NCBI GenBank assembly: GCA_009869945.1
Contig: WIXG01000075.1
Location: forward strand, 1 to 64,000
Direction of reading: 5' to 3'
DNA from: Mesaphorura yosii
Lineage: Eukaryota; Arthropoda; Collembola; Poduromorpha; Tullbergiidae
DNA length: 64,000 nucleotides
Under the pieces are notes generated by a model that was given only the letters and a program-made list of their open reading frames with translations, ran no database searches and was not told where the DNA came from. A program made the translations under genes and the position numbers. Below, piece after piece: positions 1-11,816 of the stretch (positions within the stretch are counted from its first letter, which is position 1; every line of letters starts with the position of its first letter).

Positions 1-8
1 TAACTCAC

Positions 9-790
9 ATTGAATGCACGCATGCTGTCTCAAATTGTAGCCATTTCCATCGAGTACGAAAAGGACCTGCGTGATATTTTTGGCCTCGCTCGATGCGTTC
101 ACAGCGCGAACAAACTGCGATGCGCTTTCCATGGCTCGAGACAAGTATCGCTGAAGTTTCGGGCCCTGACCCGCCAGCACAACTCGGCGGAGGTCCCAAC
201 TGCCGTAGTACACGACAAACAACGGGCGCCCCTGCTTGTCTTTTCCTTTGATGCCGATTTCAAACATTTTGGTGTACTCATCAAAGTCCTCCTCTAGAAT
301 TGTGTCGATGCGATTGTCCTTTCGCCATTTTAAATTCTAAATCAAGTAATTGTTCAAGTACCTAACTGAAAGACTTGTGAAAACACTTCGCACTCCATTT
401 TGGTTTAAGACTCACCCTTCTCAGCATGCTCTGAGCACTTTGAAGGTCCATTCCTTGAGCTGGATACGCGAAATCGCAATTAAACTCATGCTTCTAACGC
501 CTAATCACGGAGACATGATAAAGGACTCACCTCGTAGCCACGTTACGAGGAAGTTGTCTGATTTCATGTAATCTTGGTACAGCTCATCTCCCATTAGTTC
601 GCGAAACTGTACAGTAAACGAAAACGTACTGACTGAAGATTTCATCGTAAAGCAGAACCACCCGCCTTTAAGAATTTCTCACCTTATCAATGACCTCTTT
701 CACCTCTGCGGAGTAATTTAACGCATTCGCAGATTGGGCGTACACGAAAATGGCCAAGAGGGAGAACAGCAAGCCAGGAATCGAAGCCAT
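9..790 (-). CDS. SEC14-like CRAL-TRIO lipid-transfer protein with signal peptide, 3' part outside window
   Basis: Four exons are visible on the minus strand: 683-790, 531-606, 416-459 and 9-336; the gene runs off the left edge. The start ATG (788-790) opens a hydrophobic leader of about 23 residues (LLFSLLAIFVYAQSANA). Next comes a CRAL-TRIO N-type helix region, FLVTWLRAQGMDLQSAQSML, assembled across the exon 2/3 junction. After it come NLKWRKDNRID and the start of the lipid-binding lobe (KDKQGRPLFVVYYG, VLFVLDGNG). SEC14-like proteins bind and shuttle phospholipids or small lipids, normally in the cytosol, so the secretory leader is unusual. All junctions are GT-AG, and phases agree. The family is certain. 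The exact lipid and the missing C-terminal part (including any GOLD domain) cannot be judged from this window. Confidence 0.9.
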
Positions 791-1850
791 GCCCAACAAT
801 AATTCGCAGAAGATATCTTTAATCTGGTCGAAATCGAAGACAATGCCGGACTGCGGCACGAGGACCCAGGTTTTTGTTTTAAGTACTTCAAACCTTTTTC
901 AAAATACGACAGGTGCCAGGTGCCTTTTCCACTTTCCACGCTCCTCGTGGTGGCCTTGGGCTGAACCCGCTCAGAGTTAATGCTATTAGCAGTCAACATA
1001 CCTAACAATATCGTGTGAGAAGATACATCATCCTGTTCACATGTAGCAATTACGTTCGAATTTAATTGTGTTTATGTTTGTAGTTGTAGGAGGATCGTGT
1101 CTTATCTTGTCTTGTCTCGATGGAGTTCTGTTAAATTACGGACTCCAGACTTGAAAACCTGCCCTGCCAGACTTGCCAGACGACCGAATGACGACAGAGG
1201 TGAACAGGTACATTGTTCTTATGAGCATTAGCACGTATCGACATCAGTACAGACTCCGGCCCGGTCCATCAACGCAATTGTGGGTGAGTAGATCAAGAAA
1301 TGTGAAGGCCAACATGTTCTTCGCAAAACTAGTTGTAAATTGCATCGAATCCACTCGTGTCTCCGGCTCCAGTCTTCTGCATGAAACAGGTTCTTGATAC
1401 GTTAAATTAACCTCTGTTTCGAAACAAATCGCTGCGGACTGGTTGCGTTGACCTTCACTTAACTTGGCCAACCGTTCTCGCTCTGGCGCTGGAGGTGCTA
1501 ATTTGGCTAATTAGAATTACGTTGAGCGTACTCTAATTAGTTTAAAGCTGCTTAGGATTGAAAATAAATGAATTCAAATGAATGGGATTGGCACATCGAC
1601 ATCGCTGCCGCCATTCAGTCTTGTTAGCTCAAATGGTGTTAATTAAACCTTGTTAAAATTAATTCATCGCTAAATGCCGTCGCTAGTACTCCAAATACCA
1701 ATACTAATTATGTAAAACACTGAAATTTCTGTCCGCCGACTCGAAATTCTTGGAATAATTTAGGAAAAGGCGTAAACAACTGAAGAACTCGGTTTATTTC
1801 CTACCTAACAAGAGCTGAGAAAGCTTCTGCTGACTGTGTGCTGGAACTCG
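791..1850. other. Intergenic, nothing recognised
   Basis: About 1 kb between two divergently transcribed genes. Only short, unconvincing reading frames are seen. It presumably carries the promoter of the SEC14-like gene on the right-hand side of its ATG, but no clear TATA box was picked out for it. Confidence 0.5.
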
Positions 1851-1858
1851 TATAAAAA
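1851..1858 (+). promoter_or_regulatory. TATA box of the WAP-type peptide gene
   Basis: TATAAAAA lies 72 bases before the ATG at 1930. This spacing suits a TSS near 1880 and a short leader. Confidence 0.6.
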
Positions 1859-1929
1859 GAATTATACACGCCTAGCCTTTGATCAGAAAATCAATCATCT
1901 GCAGCAAATTTTCAAATAAACTGATCATC

Positions 1930-2335
1930 ATGCGGTGCTTTCTCGCCGTCGTCGGTCTTGTGTGTCTTTCGGTTTTGGCTCCTGTGGCTGAATGTGGATT
2001 TACGAGTGGTCAGAATTTCAACTGAGCGATCATTAAACTTAAACTTTGCCTATTAAAGTCTGTAATGCAAATGTCCTTCTTGTATTTTAGTGAAACCTGG
2101 ATCTTGCGTCGCGCCCGGTTTCGGAGGGACCATTATGAAGCGGCAAACCCAAGGTGGCAATGGATTCTACCCGCGGCCGACAACGACTCGGAGACCGGTA
2201 TGGCCACCACCGACTACAACCCGGCCGACAAGACCAACGCCCACACCTTACAAGCGATGCTCGCAGGATTATGACTGCCCCGGAACACAAAAGTGCTGCA
2301 CCTGGGAGTGCCGAACTCCAGTCTTCCAAGGCTGA
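1930..2335 (+). CDS. Secreted WAP-type (four-disulfide core-like) peptide with a Pro/Thr linker inside the domain
   Basis: Two exons, 1930-2008 and 2091-2335, joined by an 82-base GT-AG intron in phase 1. The signal peptide is CFLAVVGLVCLSVLAPVAECG. The mature part begins with the WAP-like start KPGSC and ends with CSQDYDCPGTQKCC and ECRTP, the classic WAP core. Between them sits a 30-40 residue stretch rich in Pro, Thr and Arg (PTTTRRP, PPPTTTRPTRP). Only six of the usual eight cysteines are present; the second and last appear to be missing. WAP peptides are extracellular protease inhibitors or antimicrobials; which applies here is unknown. A poly(A) signal AATAAA lies at 2397-2402. The exon 1 donor could alternatively be three bases earlier, changing one residue. 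Confidence 0.75.
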
Positions 2336-2391
2336 AAGGTCATCGTGCATTTTATTCAGAAATACATAACTTGCTTGTAGGAATGCCGTTA

Positions 2392-2757
2392 CTACAAATA
2401 AACGTCAATTTCATCCACTTCTTCGATTTCCGCCGTGTTTTCCTCGGCTTCGGCCTTTTTGCGTTCTTCTCTTCCTCGTTGATATCCGTTCAGAAACAAG
2501 TTTTCACAGGCGGGATCAAATCCAAAGAATAGGACACCAAACTCAAAGTTGCTTTTTGCACCATCCAGACCAAGTTTCTTAAATGAAGTAGCTCCGCCCA
2601 TTTTTAGCCCCAGTCCCAAGTACAGTTTGGGGTCGTCGCAGATGTCGGCGTCACCCACGACGTGCACTCGCCTGCCTTGTGTTTGTAGCACACACGGAAG
2701 CAGAAGAGCCACTACAATCGAAGCCAGAAGCCTCTGGAAGCAAATCTGTGGCTTCAT
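2392..2757 (-). CDS. Small secreted protein, family not recognised
   Basis: Single coding exon of 121 residues. The leader CFQRLLASIVVALLLPCVL is a good signal peptide. The mature chain has two cysteines (ICDDP and DPACEN), a Gly/Phe-rich middle (LYLGLGLKMGG, FGVLFFGF) and an acidic end rich in Glu. A 5' untranslated exon is likely: a good acceptor (TTGCAG) lies three bases before the ATG and a GTAAGT donor ends an upstream exon at 2859. The stop lies inside the poly(A)-signal region of the convergent WAP gene, so the two 3' ends overlap. I do not recognise the family. Confidence 0.55.
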   Translation of the reverse strand: MKPQICFQRLLASIVVALLLPCVLQTQGRRVHVVGDADICDDPKLYLGLGLKMGGATSFKKLGLDGAKSNFEFGVLFFGFDPACENLFLNGYQRGREERKKAEAEENTAEIEEVDEIDVYL

Positions 2758-3636
2758 GTCCTGCAAGGACACCGTAAACTGAATTAATTTATTGTTTTCT
2801 GCAGGACCGGGATGCCGAGATCAATGAGTTGTTTGATAATAGCTGCGTCATTACTTACCTGATCGTCCTGCCACGATTCGGGCTGCTCCGTCGATGCCTC
2901 CTACACCACTTCCACTTCCCACACAGCACGCAATGCAGTTAGGGCATTCCATTTCTGCTATTAGCATATGGGTTAATTTCCTCACAACATTCCATGGAGG
3001 CAACTGCAAACCGCTACTGACTGATTGTCTCGATAAGGCTGACCACGAGGAGATAAAGACAGACCTCATTCTTACTGAGAGTTGGATACGACGAGACTTC
3101 CTCGTCGATAACTCGTAATGCATTCGTGTACATAAGGCTTAGGGCACCGATGGAGTTTATTAGGTGTTCAAAACAATTGGTAATTAATCTCCAAATTAAT
3201 GAATTAATTTGAACCAGAATGTTCTAGAATGCAGTGGGATGAGCTGATGGAATTGGACTCTGTTAACCAAAGTGACTTTATCTAAGAGCTCATCGCTTAT
3301 GGCTTCGCTATGAAGTTTGTGCAACCAACCTAAGGGACGTGCGCCTTCATTTTTCAGAAGTGATCGAAGGACGTCCAAAGCGGCCCCGACGCTACGAGCA
3401 CTTCATAAAGCTCATTTAGTAAGACGAGTTTAATTAGGACGGTTCTCGTCCTACGTTAACTAATTGTGAAGAGTCGAAAGTCGAGAGCATTAAATTAAGT
3501 CTCTCTTTCGTATATACTTGCCAATGCCAATCCAGATTCATGTTTAATCAGAATTTTCAAAAAATTGAGCAATAGAATTGAACACTCAACATTAATTTGC
3601 GTTCATGCTGCGAACGTTCGAGAACGCCGTGCTTAA

Positions 3637-4552
3637 TTAGACGAGATGAGTGAGTGAGCCCAGGCATGGGCGCATAAGATTCGGGTATTCACTCTTGTCT
3701 CGAACAGCACTCAGCAGCGTCCGGTAATCGTCAACCATTCGCTTCGTGTTGGATTCACAGCCATTCGTTTCGTTGTCAACCTTTGTGAAGCACTGTAGGG
3801 AGTCCTCCATAGATCTAGAATTCAGAATAATTGCGATGAGACGACTAAACTGAGTCGTGCAATCAAGACTACAACGTTTAGAATGAAAACTGACCTGCAA
3901 AAGTTCAGAAACGGTTGGAGCGGATCGTCGAACAGGCTGGTTTGGTTGATACATCCAACTAAAACTTGTTGTATACGGTAATTCTCTTCGTGTTCGCACG
4001 GACTTCCTGTCCAAGGTGGGCCGCTAAACACCGCTGTCAATCAAAGCAAAGGCGTTAAGTGAGCCCAAGTTAAATTGCTTAGCATCATAGTACATTTGAA
4101 TATGGCACCATCATCCTTGAGACCGGTGCTAATTGCGTCCAACACCAGGAGGTCGTTGTCGCGGTCGGGTGCTTCGCTGCTGCAACCGTCGAGCAGGACT
4201 TTGAACGGCTGGAGGCAGTCGACCAATTCTTGCCCCGCTTGTGTGAAGGAGTCGAGGGTATTTCCCATGTGCATAGTTGACTCAATGAAAGTACGCACAC
4301 AAGTGTCCACCACTTCACCCTAAAATTAGAACCACGACCGTGTGGAATCCAGTCACACTCGTCTCTCCTATTATAAATATTATAGGCCTCAAGTCCCAAA
4401 CTTACTACAGACGTCTCTCCGCCGCATGCTTTAATCGTCGCCTTCGCATGACTTAGGACTTTTTCCAAAGGGTCAGTAGACTGCCCTGACGTTGTCAAGA
4501 TGCAGGCACTTATATTCAGAAGGAGAAAGACCAAAGGAGCCTTCAAATCCAT
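3637..4552 (-). CDS. Secreted cysteine-rich helical protein, possibly 27-kDa hemolymph glycoprotein (DUF1397)-like
   Basis: Four exons, 4406-4552, 4094-4319, 3895-4033 and 3637-3814, give 229 residues with consistent phases. A signal peptide (APLVFLLLNISACILTTSGQ) is followed by spaced cysteines in a helix-rich context: IKACGGETSV, DTCVRTFIES, LVDCLQPFKVLLDGC, SPCEHEEN, VGCINQTS, LNFC, LQCF, GCES and MRPCLGS. The spacing of Cys pairs within long helices resembles the insect 27-kDa hemolymph glycoprotein family, but no diagnostic motif proves it. The second donor (T|GTACTA) is weak; the others are good. It is likely an extracellular or hemolymph protein. The function is not known. Confidence 0.65.
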
Positions 4553-7500
4553 TTTTAATCTTTAATTGTCCACAGTATCCCCCGGTGCCGAAAGTTTGTC
4601 TCAGATACTCTGGCTCCTTTGATAGATCGGAGCACCTGCACGGCTTGAATAAAATTAAAGGCGGCTCAACTCTTAAGTCACAACGAACGAAAGAGCGAGA
4701 CTAATTTATTAAACTTAATTAAGAATGTTAACAAACACCTCGATTTCATCGCACCATAATATGGACTTGATTCATTCGTGAATTGTGGTCGCTGTAAAGT
4801 CGATAGCACTTATTGAGTGGTTTTACGAATTAAATCTTCAATTAGCCTCATGTTTGAATCTAATTGCTTGTGTTGAAAGTGCATTAGTTAATTTTTCACG
4901 GAATTTCAATCTTTTAGCCGTAAGCGAATATTTTCATGACAAAATCGAGGATTGAAATGTGTCATTCATTCGACGCAATCGGGCGAGTTGTCCTTCCTGC
5001 TTATGGTTTTGACTAACAAGAAGACGAAACAGGCTGTCCGACCCAAAATTATTTTGGTGGTAACTTATTACCTAAAACAGTCAAAAGCGCTCTCAATTCA
5101 CACAGCGCTCAAAGGAACTCAAGTTATTGCAAAAGAGTCTTTGATTCCGTGCATTGAAATATGCATTTTTGTTTAAAAATTTTGTTTGTAATTTTATTCC
5201 ACGCCATTTGTTTATTGTGTTTATTTTAAGGGAGCGGTACACAAAAATTGTTATTTTGCGTGTTAATTCCCATAAGGAATTCCTAATTTCGACATTTGCG
5301 AAAATTCTTTTTGCGGTAACTTGGGTTCCTTTGAGCGTTGCGCGAACTGAGACCATTTTGGGGGTTTCAGAGCAGAGACTATCCCCACAAAAATTTAGGA
5401 CCGATTCTGAGCTGGACAGCCTGTACTGTCTCCTTGTAAGATGAAGCGATTCCGGATTCTGCAATCCTGCTGTCTCGTCGTTCATTCACGTCAGAATCGA
5501 CGTGATCGAGAATTCATGCACCAGATTGTAGACGCGATTATTCCACAGAGACCACAGCAAAAGAACTCTTCAATGAGAACCCGAGCCGTTTGAATTGTGG
5601 AGTGATGGAATATTGCATCAGAGCAGACAATTCGCGTTATTTTGCAGCTCGCGTTCGAGGGCAGGGAAAGAAATGAATTGAGAATTTTTATGAGATTCTT
5701 TCAATCCATCGATGAGTCGTTCTTGGCTGCCCTTTCCTACTCGTTGCTCTTCCACTTCGTATTTTGTGAATGAATTACAGTTACAGCATTACTGCATTAT
5801 TGGCAATGGTTCGTTGTTCTCTTCTCTCCTTCCTGCGCATTCCTGCTTGGTTTGGTGTTGGTCTCTCAGTCTCAAGTGCATAAGGAAAAGTGGTACGGCA
5901 CATGTTACACATTCGCGAAAAACACACTCACACAATGTTTTACATGCTGGAAACACAATAAATTATGAAGGGTTCGTTCACTTCAGCAAGGCCACACAGC
6001 CACCGTTTAATCAAAACAAGATGGCAGAAATCCGATTGTGGGGGAATGCATAATGTATTAATGTAATGGTATGTTTTTATGCATTAATCTTCTCAACCCT
6101 ACGAATATAAGGACATGAGCACAGTCAGTCAAGAGAGACGAATGAGAACGAGACCCAACAGGGAACAGAAGCTGAGACAGGGAAGCCGGAAGATGGATGA
6201 ATTGAGCTTTATAGCCTATTGTATCATATAAAAAGGTGACTCATGTACGACTCGCTCTGTTCTCGTCTGGTTGTCATGTAATAATTTCTGGAAATACTTT
6301 AATTCCATCGCAGTACACAGCGGTGGTACGCGGTGGCAGATGAATACAAACTCGGTCATAAAAATACTTCCTCTGCATGATTCATACACGGGACTTTAAT
6401 GAATCTTGCGCTGCTGGCTACTGGCTTGGGTGGGAGCTGCTGGAACGGCTTTGTACGCTTAATTTTCTCCAGTGCAGTGCGATGGCAATGAATCATGGGC
6501 ATCTTGCATAAGCTTTCCTTTCCTGGGACGAAGCAAGGACGTACTGCAAGAAGACACAGAAATGAGATACATCTGGGCCACGGTAGTAATTTGCATGAAA
6601 TTATGCATAAACGTCGAATCAATTTTATGATGGACGGATAACATCTTAATTTGATGTCGTCTCCAGTCTTTTGCTTGCTTGCTTGTACAAATAAGAAAAG
6701 TGCCACACGACGACACGACTGTGCAGGCTTTTGGGTAAAGCCTCGGTTCACTCCTTCACAACTCACAAGTCGCCAATTGTCTTGTCTTGCCATGGATCAG
6801 AAGGTAAAAAAAATGGAAAGTAGCGAAAGGAACACGAGCGTGTTGAAATCATTTATCATTTCCAGCAAATTTTAAAACCTAGTGTGTTGCGTGCTAGCCG
6901 CTATGATTTCTCGCCTTTTTTGTGCAGACCTCTAACTATTGCGTTTGTACCCGAAGGATGAGGGTTGAAGTGGAGTTGGTATCACGTCAGTAATCGGAAG
7001 GGTGTCGGTGAAGTAAGGGAATGATGGAATTCATTATGACACTACAGTGCGCTATGTTACGACCGAGCAATGCGATTTGTGAGAGAAAGCAAGGGAAAGA
7101 CATTTTGTAGACGGCTGAGGGGGTTGAGGCTGGGTGCAATGCAATTCACCGAACAATGATCGCCAACCGTGAAATGAGCATATCATTTTGTATCGAAAAC
7201 ATTTTAAATGGATTAACGCGTCTTCTATGACTCACAACTGCAGAGTCAACTACTTTTGCCCATGTCTGTCTGCCGTGGCCGTGATCTGTGCTCGTCAGAG
7301 AACAAAACTCCCAAAATCTGACAGAATTCGAATTCACTCAAATGCCATTGTGTTGACCGCCGTATGATGCATGCATCTCTTTAACAGAAAAGCGCTCCAA
7401 TAACAAGTTCTGTTGTCCAAGCGCGTGATAGTTTTAGATTGTACAATAAATTGAATATTTATCGCTTACAAGTTCATTAATTGAATAAATTGATTCAGGT

Positions 7501-7824
7501 TTAGTCATAAATAAGCATTCACGGTCGTACGTTTCGAGGAAATTTACCAGGGCCAGTACAATAGTTAATGTGAGATGAAGTTTAACGTATGATTAATTGT
7601 CCAGAATGCGACCACAACAAATTGCTATTTTGATGTTTTTCACAGAACTCATTTCACATTGAACACCTGTGTCAACACACGTGTAGTAAAATTAGCACTG
7701 GAACCCATAAATTAAAATGGCAATATTCAAATTACATGGAATTGTGAACAGATTCTTTCCTCGAGCGCTGTTTACCTCGAATCTTGTGGTTTTATCAGGA
7801 ATGCGTCAATAATGCTTGAATACG
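4553..7824. other. Long intergenic region; one MITE, otherwise nothing recognised
   Basis: About 3.3 kb without a convincing gene. Frames at 5712-6053 (+) and 6356-6793 (-) have no signal, domain or splice support. A MITE lies at 5029-5424. The rest may hold regulatory DNA, but nothing specific can be supported. Confidence 0.5.
5029..5424. mobile_element. MITE with long imperfect inverted repeats, Tc1/mariner-like ends
   Basis: The outer ends are perfect inverted copies: ACAGGCTGTCC at 5029-5039 and GGACAGCCTGT at 5414-5424. Similarity continues inward for more than 100 bases with gaps. For example, CAAAGGAACTCAAGTTA near 5111 matches the reverse complement of TAACTTGGGTTCCTTTG near 5317. 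The unpaired centre is AT-rich and has no transposase. A CAGG start and a TA beside the right end suit a Tc1/mariner-type target. The left flank is AA, presumably mutated. Confidence 0.7.
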
Positions 7825-7832
7825 TGATATAA
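7825..7832 (+). promoter_or_regulatory. TATA-like box of the CAP gene
   Basis: A GATATAAAT element starts near here, about 80 bases before the ATG at 7906. No stronger candidate lies in between. Confidence 0.45.
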
Positions 7833-7905
7833 ATGGAATCCGATCGAATCCGTCTTATCACAGTTCCTCCCTGCGAATCCTTGCAGTACACTCAAACCAA
7901 AGGCA

Positions 7906-8581
7906 ATGGCGATGATTAAAATCTTGGTGATTGCAGCAGTGGCTCTTTTTGCCGAGCACGCTGCAGCCCAGCAAGGTAAGTCTCGGCGCAAATTACTGCA
8001 ACGGCAATTACGACAAGAGGCATTTAATATTTTTGAACCCCTCTGTCTACAGCTTACCAGAACAGCGCTCGTGACCTTCACAACAGCTATCGTGCCAAGC
8101 ATGGATCCCCAGCCCTGACGCTAGATAGCACCGTAAGTTATGCGAAGGCAAAGTTATGGACGGTTCCAGGCTCCAGGAGCTAAACAAAAATATTAATACA
8201 ACAAGCCCTTGATTGCAGTTGAACGCGAATGCTGAGAAATGCGCCCAATACTACGCACAGAAGCGAACCATCGACCACAGCTGCCCTTACAAGAACGGTG
8301 CAGGAGAAAACCTCGTTGGCGGTGCGGGCACCTGGAGCCAGGCCGACTTTGCTTCGATGGGCACCAAAATGTGGTACGATGAAGTCTCCTCCTACGACTA
8401 CAACAACCCCGGCTTCTCGATGGCCACCGGACACTTCACACAGGTCGTGTGGAAGGCAAGCACAAAGTTCGGGTTTGGAGTCACTACAATAGGCGGATAC
8501 ACGGCAGGTGTTGGCCTCTACTCGCCTGCTGGCAATGTTCAGGGCCAATTCCCACAGAATGTGCTCCGACCAACATCCTAA
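7906..8581 (+). CDS. Secreted CAP/SCP domain protein (GAPR-1/venom allergen 5 type)
   Basis: Three exons, 7906-7975, 8053-8132 and 8219-8581, encode 170 residues. The signal peptide is IKILVIAAVALFAEHAAA. The CAP tetrad is complete: His33 (LHNSYRAKHGSPAL), Glu80 (GAGENLV), Glu105 (MWYDEVSSYDY) and His122 (GHFTQVVWKAS). The short length and lack of extra cysteines place it closer to GAPR-1/PR-1 proteins than to long venom allergens. The CAP fold binds sterols or lipids and occurs in secreted defence and venom proteins. Introns are 77 and 86 bases, both GT-AG. A poly(A) signal lies at 8619-8624. Confidence 0.95.
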
Positions 8582-8873
8582 ATTGAAATTAACTGGCGTG
8601 CCTGCATGTGCATCCGCAATAAATTGATTACATCACAGCAATTAATATACACGGTCGTTGAGATAAGCCAAATTAAGCAGAATGGTCCTTGGCTGTCTTT
8701 CCAGTTTGATCTTTGCATTGAAATTCGGTTAACTTTGTACAGCAACTGCAAATCAAATGGCATGCTGATTTGTAGACTCAAGTAGAAGTAAAGGCTCAAT
8801 TGCTGAAATGCTGCAGTTCCACGGTTGCAGCATAAGCCTGAATTTTGCGCTAAGAATTCGTCGAATTTTAATT

Positions 8874-11391
8874 CTACGTGATACAGTGTGAATTGACTAA
8901 TTCCAGAAGTAGTACAATTAACGCACAGAACGCGCCCGCGAAAATTATCACAAATGCAGAGAACGTGTCTGCTAAACTCAACCCGTTGCTCACTGTTTCA
9001 ATCAGACTCTGTGACTCCTGCGAGTCGCATCGTGGTCTGTAATGGCTCACATATGCTTTGGATTCGCGATATTGTAGTCCAGCTTCATAATATTTGATAA
9101 TTTTGTGGTTGAAGTGTTCCTTAAGGGGGGAATTCTTGCCAACGACCATCCCAGAGGCAAATGGCCTTTGTATCGCCGCGATTTCCGTAATATGCTTGCA
9201 AAAGAAGTGATCTGCTGATTCAGAAGCCAGTAGAATTCTTGATGCTGAATAAAAGCCCTCAGTAAAGGTCAAAAAGGCTACAGATTTTTGGGTTGAAGGC
9301 GTTACTTGATTTTGAATGCCCAAAGTCTGATTTAACGCGAAGGTCCGATCCACAAACTTAATTTTGTGCGAGAGTGAACCATAACTCAGTGTTTGCTGCA
9401 AATTGGTATTATTTTTTCAAACAGTCAGAACTCAAGTTTTCTTAAGCCTTGTCCTATTAAGCTACCTGCACAAATACATTTTTCAAAACCGGCGAATGCA
9501 TATCACCGTACAACGGCAGGTCACTTCGGAGGAATTTTTGCAGCGTGTCGATCGGTTTTGACACGGATGCGAATTGTGAGACCAAGGTCGCTGAATAGGC
9601 CGTGTAGAAAATTAGGCCCATGAGAGACCCACTGAAAAATATTATTCGTAACCACACTTTCTCAGGAACTTGATACCATCCTACAGGAAAAGTACACAAA
9701 TTGTCAGCCTTTCAGTGGTCGTAAAAGCTGCTACATTCCAATATTCACAAACCTTGATTGGTCACAATTGATGCAAACCAAAGGGCGGTGCTGTCAATCG
9801 ATAAATACTCCGGACGTTCCAGAGCATTTCCTATTGTGTCCGACTCAGTCGCGATAACCATGAATAGCTTTGGAAATTTTCTCAATACAATCTTCAATAT
9901 TGCAAAGAGGCCGGTACCCACTATACAAAGTCCAATAATTGCAATCCATAGGCTGATTGAAAAAGGCTGTGTAAATATATTTCGGACGGAGCTCGCAGAC
10001 GGTTGACGAAGCCAAATACAAGGTCTGTAAGACGATAACCAGAATAATCATTACCACTGGCGCCAAACGTATCCCTGAAGTTTCGCTTATATTACCTGTC
10101 AAGAAGCAATGGGACGAGAAGCGTGAAGTATTTCGCTCGGAATGAAATGGATGTTGACGCATCAATCGAGACGTCAGCACTGCGGTCCATCAATAATTTT
10201 CCAAGTCCAGCCCTCGTATCATTTTCAGGTTCAATGAGCCAGTTATCGGCTGGCACAATTTCGATGCTAAATAGTATACAGAATTAAATTTCAAGAACTC
10301 GAACTTTACTGGAATGCTGTGAAAGGAAAGTAGGTGTCAAACCTGAAATTCAGTGAGTCTCTCATTAACTCTATGACTGGCTCACTAATGCCAATTGCCG
10401 TCAAATTTCCAAATATTAAATTATTTCTGTTTTCTTGCTGCGGAACATACCTGCTTCGGTACTGCGTAAGATTTGAATTCTTGTCCTGAGGGTGAGACAA
10501 ATTAACGTGAGCTTAATAATAATAGATAGACGTATTCACGAATGGTGGGTTTATAATTTTGTTCACGGACTTTGGAAATAGATTCTGTCTCATCCAACTT
10601 ACCAATCCGGTGACACGGATTGCATTGCTCATGAAATCACTTCGATGCCTGGCAAAATTTCTGATTGACCTGGAACTGATTTGGTTGAGCACAAAATTCG
10701 TTTCTTTGGCGTTCTTTGGGGGAGTCCATGAGAATAACTCGTAGATTTCAAAGCGAGAGGAATTTCCATCGCCTTTGGCAAAGGCTAACAAATAAATATT
10801 GCTCGACCAAACGGGAAACCGCCAACCAGTGTCAGTGGTTATGTTTCGCAGCGAACTCTCGAGATCTTCGACAGAATGGCCACCAGAAGAAGGCCAAACC
10901 ACAAAAATTGTTGGAGCACACTGAAGAAAAGGGTGAGATAATCTTCTATGCTCCAAATCACCGATCTAATGACCGAAGGATTGAAAAATTATTTATCACA
11001 GCACAACACAGAAGAGGGCGAAAGATAAACGAACCATTTTCAGTATTCCAGCCAGTTGGATATTGTCTTCAGGATCAATTACGGTGTAAAGTTTGTGACA
11101 GTCGTAGTCCTCTTCATTGTTCGAGAAAATCCTGGAAAGCAAATTGTACAACTGATTAGGTTTACACTCCTTGCCTTGGTAAACCGTGACTGATTTGGCA
11201 TTAAGTGCTTCGCAGAATTGAATGAACGCTGATAGTGGTAATTTACTCGAAATTAAAAATAGTTCAATGCCTAACGAATACGAAAGTAAATCCTCTAAAA
11301 TGCGACCAATTCGCAAAGATTCTGTGTTGTTGTAAGCTTGGGCCTGCTGGGAAAGCAAAAGCACAAGCAAGACGTGTCTGGAGAAATTCAT
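8874..11391 (-). CDS. Divergent ionotropic receptor (IR), complete
   Basis: Seven exons: 11035-11391, 10603-10920, 10343-10485, 10096-10266, 9753-10024, 9466-9680 and 8874-9395. They sum to 665 residues with every phase agreeing. A signal peptide (RHVLLVLLLSQQAQA) is followed by an extracellular N-part and the S1 ligand lobe (NLIFGNLTAIG, DVSIDASTSISFRAKYFTLL). Next come TM1 (SLWIAIIGLCIVGTGLFAIL), the pore, the TM segment WLRIIFFSGSLMGLIFYTA with its SATLVSQF end, the S2 lobe and a last TM (AFVIIFAGAFCALIVLLLEL). This is the iGluR-type layout of arthropod chemosensory IRs. It looks like a lineage-specific tuning IR rather than a co-receptor. Ligand unknown. The first donor (ATG|GTTCG) is non-ideal. 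Confidence 0.92.
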
Positions 11392-11816
11392 TTTGGAATC
11401 GGATCTTTATAGAATCGGGCGCAAAGTCCGAAAGTCTAAGCATAGTTCAGCTCAGAAGTGGACTGAGTGAGCTTCAATCAAGCGTGCCTGCACTCAAAGT
11501 AAGCGAATTATTGTAAGGCAATTTGTTTAATTCCGCGTATAAAGTTAAATTCATCCCAAAAGCAGCCCCACCCTCCGAGGCTCACACAAATGTTGCGCTT
11601 CTTTAATGTCCATTCAAATTGAAGAAAGTTGTCGCAAAAACAAGAAAACGAGTGCTGATTAGAGTCTAGCCAAATGCATTTCTATGCTATTGATTACAGG
11701 TGATTTTTGTAATCACTTTACTGGACTATGGAATTAGTTGCTGAATTAAATTAGCAAATCTTCAGTTACACCCACCGGCGCGCTCCGCGTCGATACCATT
11801 TTAATGGCATTGACAT
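11392..11816. other. Intergenic, IR promoter side
   Basis: About 425 bases between the start of the IR gene and the stop of the PHR-domain gene, both on the minus strand. It must hold the IR promoter and the PHR gene 3' end, but no box was clear. Confidence 0.45.

Noticed and set aside
2851-3123. 90-codon minus frame upstream of the small secreted protein
   Set aside because: Interpreted as the 5' untranslated exon region (donor at 2859) rather than coding.
5712-6053. Plus-strand frame of 113 codons
   Set aside because: No signal, domain, splice or promoter support; composition looks like translated non-coding DNA.
6356-6793. Minus-strand frame of 145 codons
   Set aside because: Same reasons; overlapping frames on both strands are similarly open.
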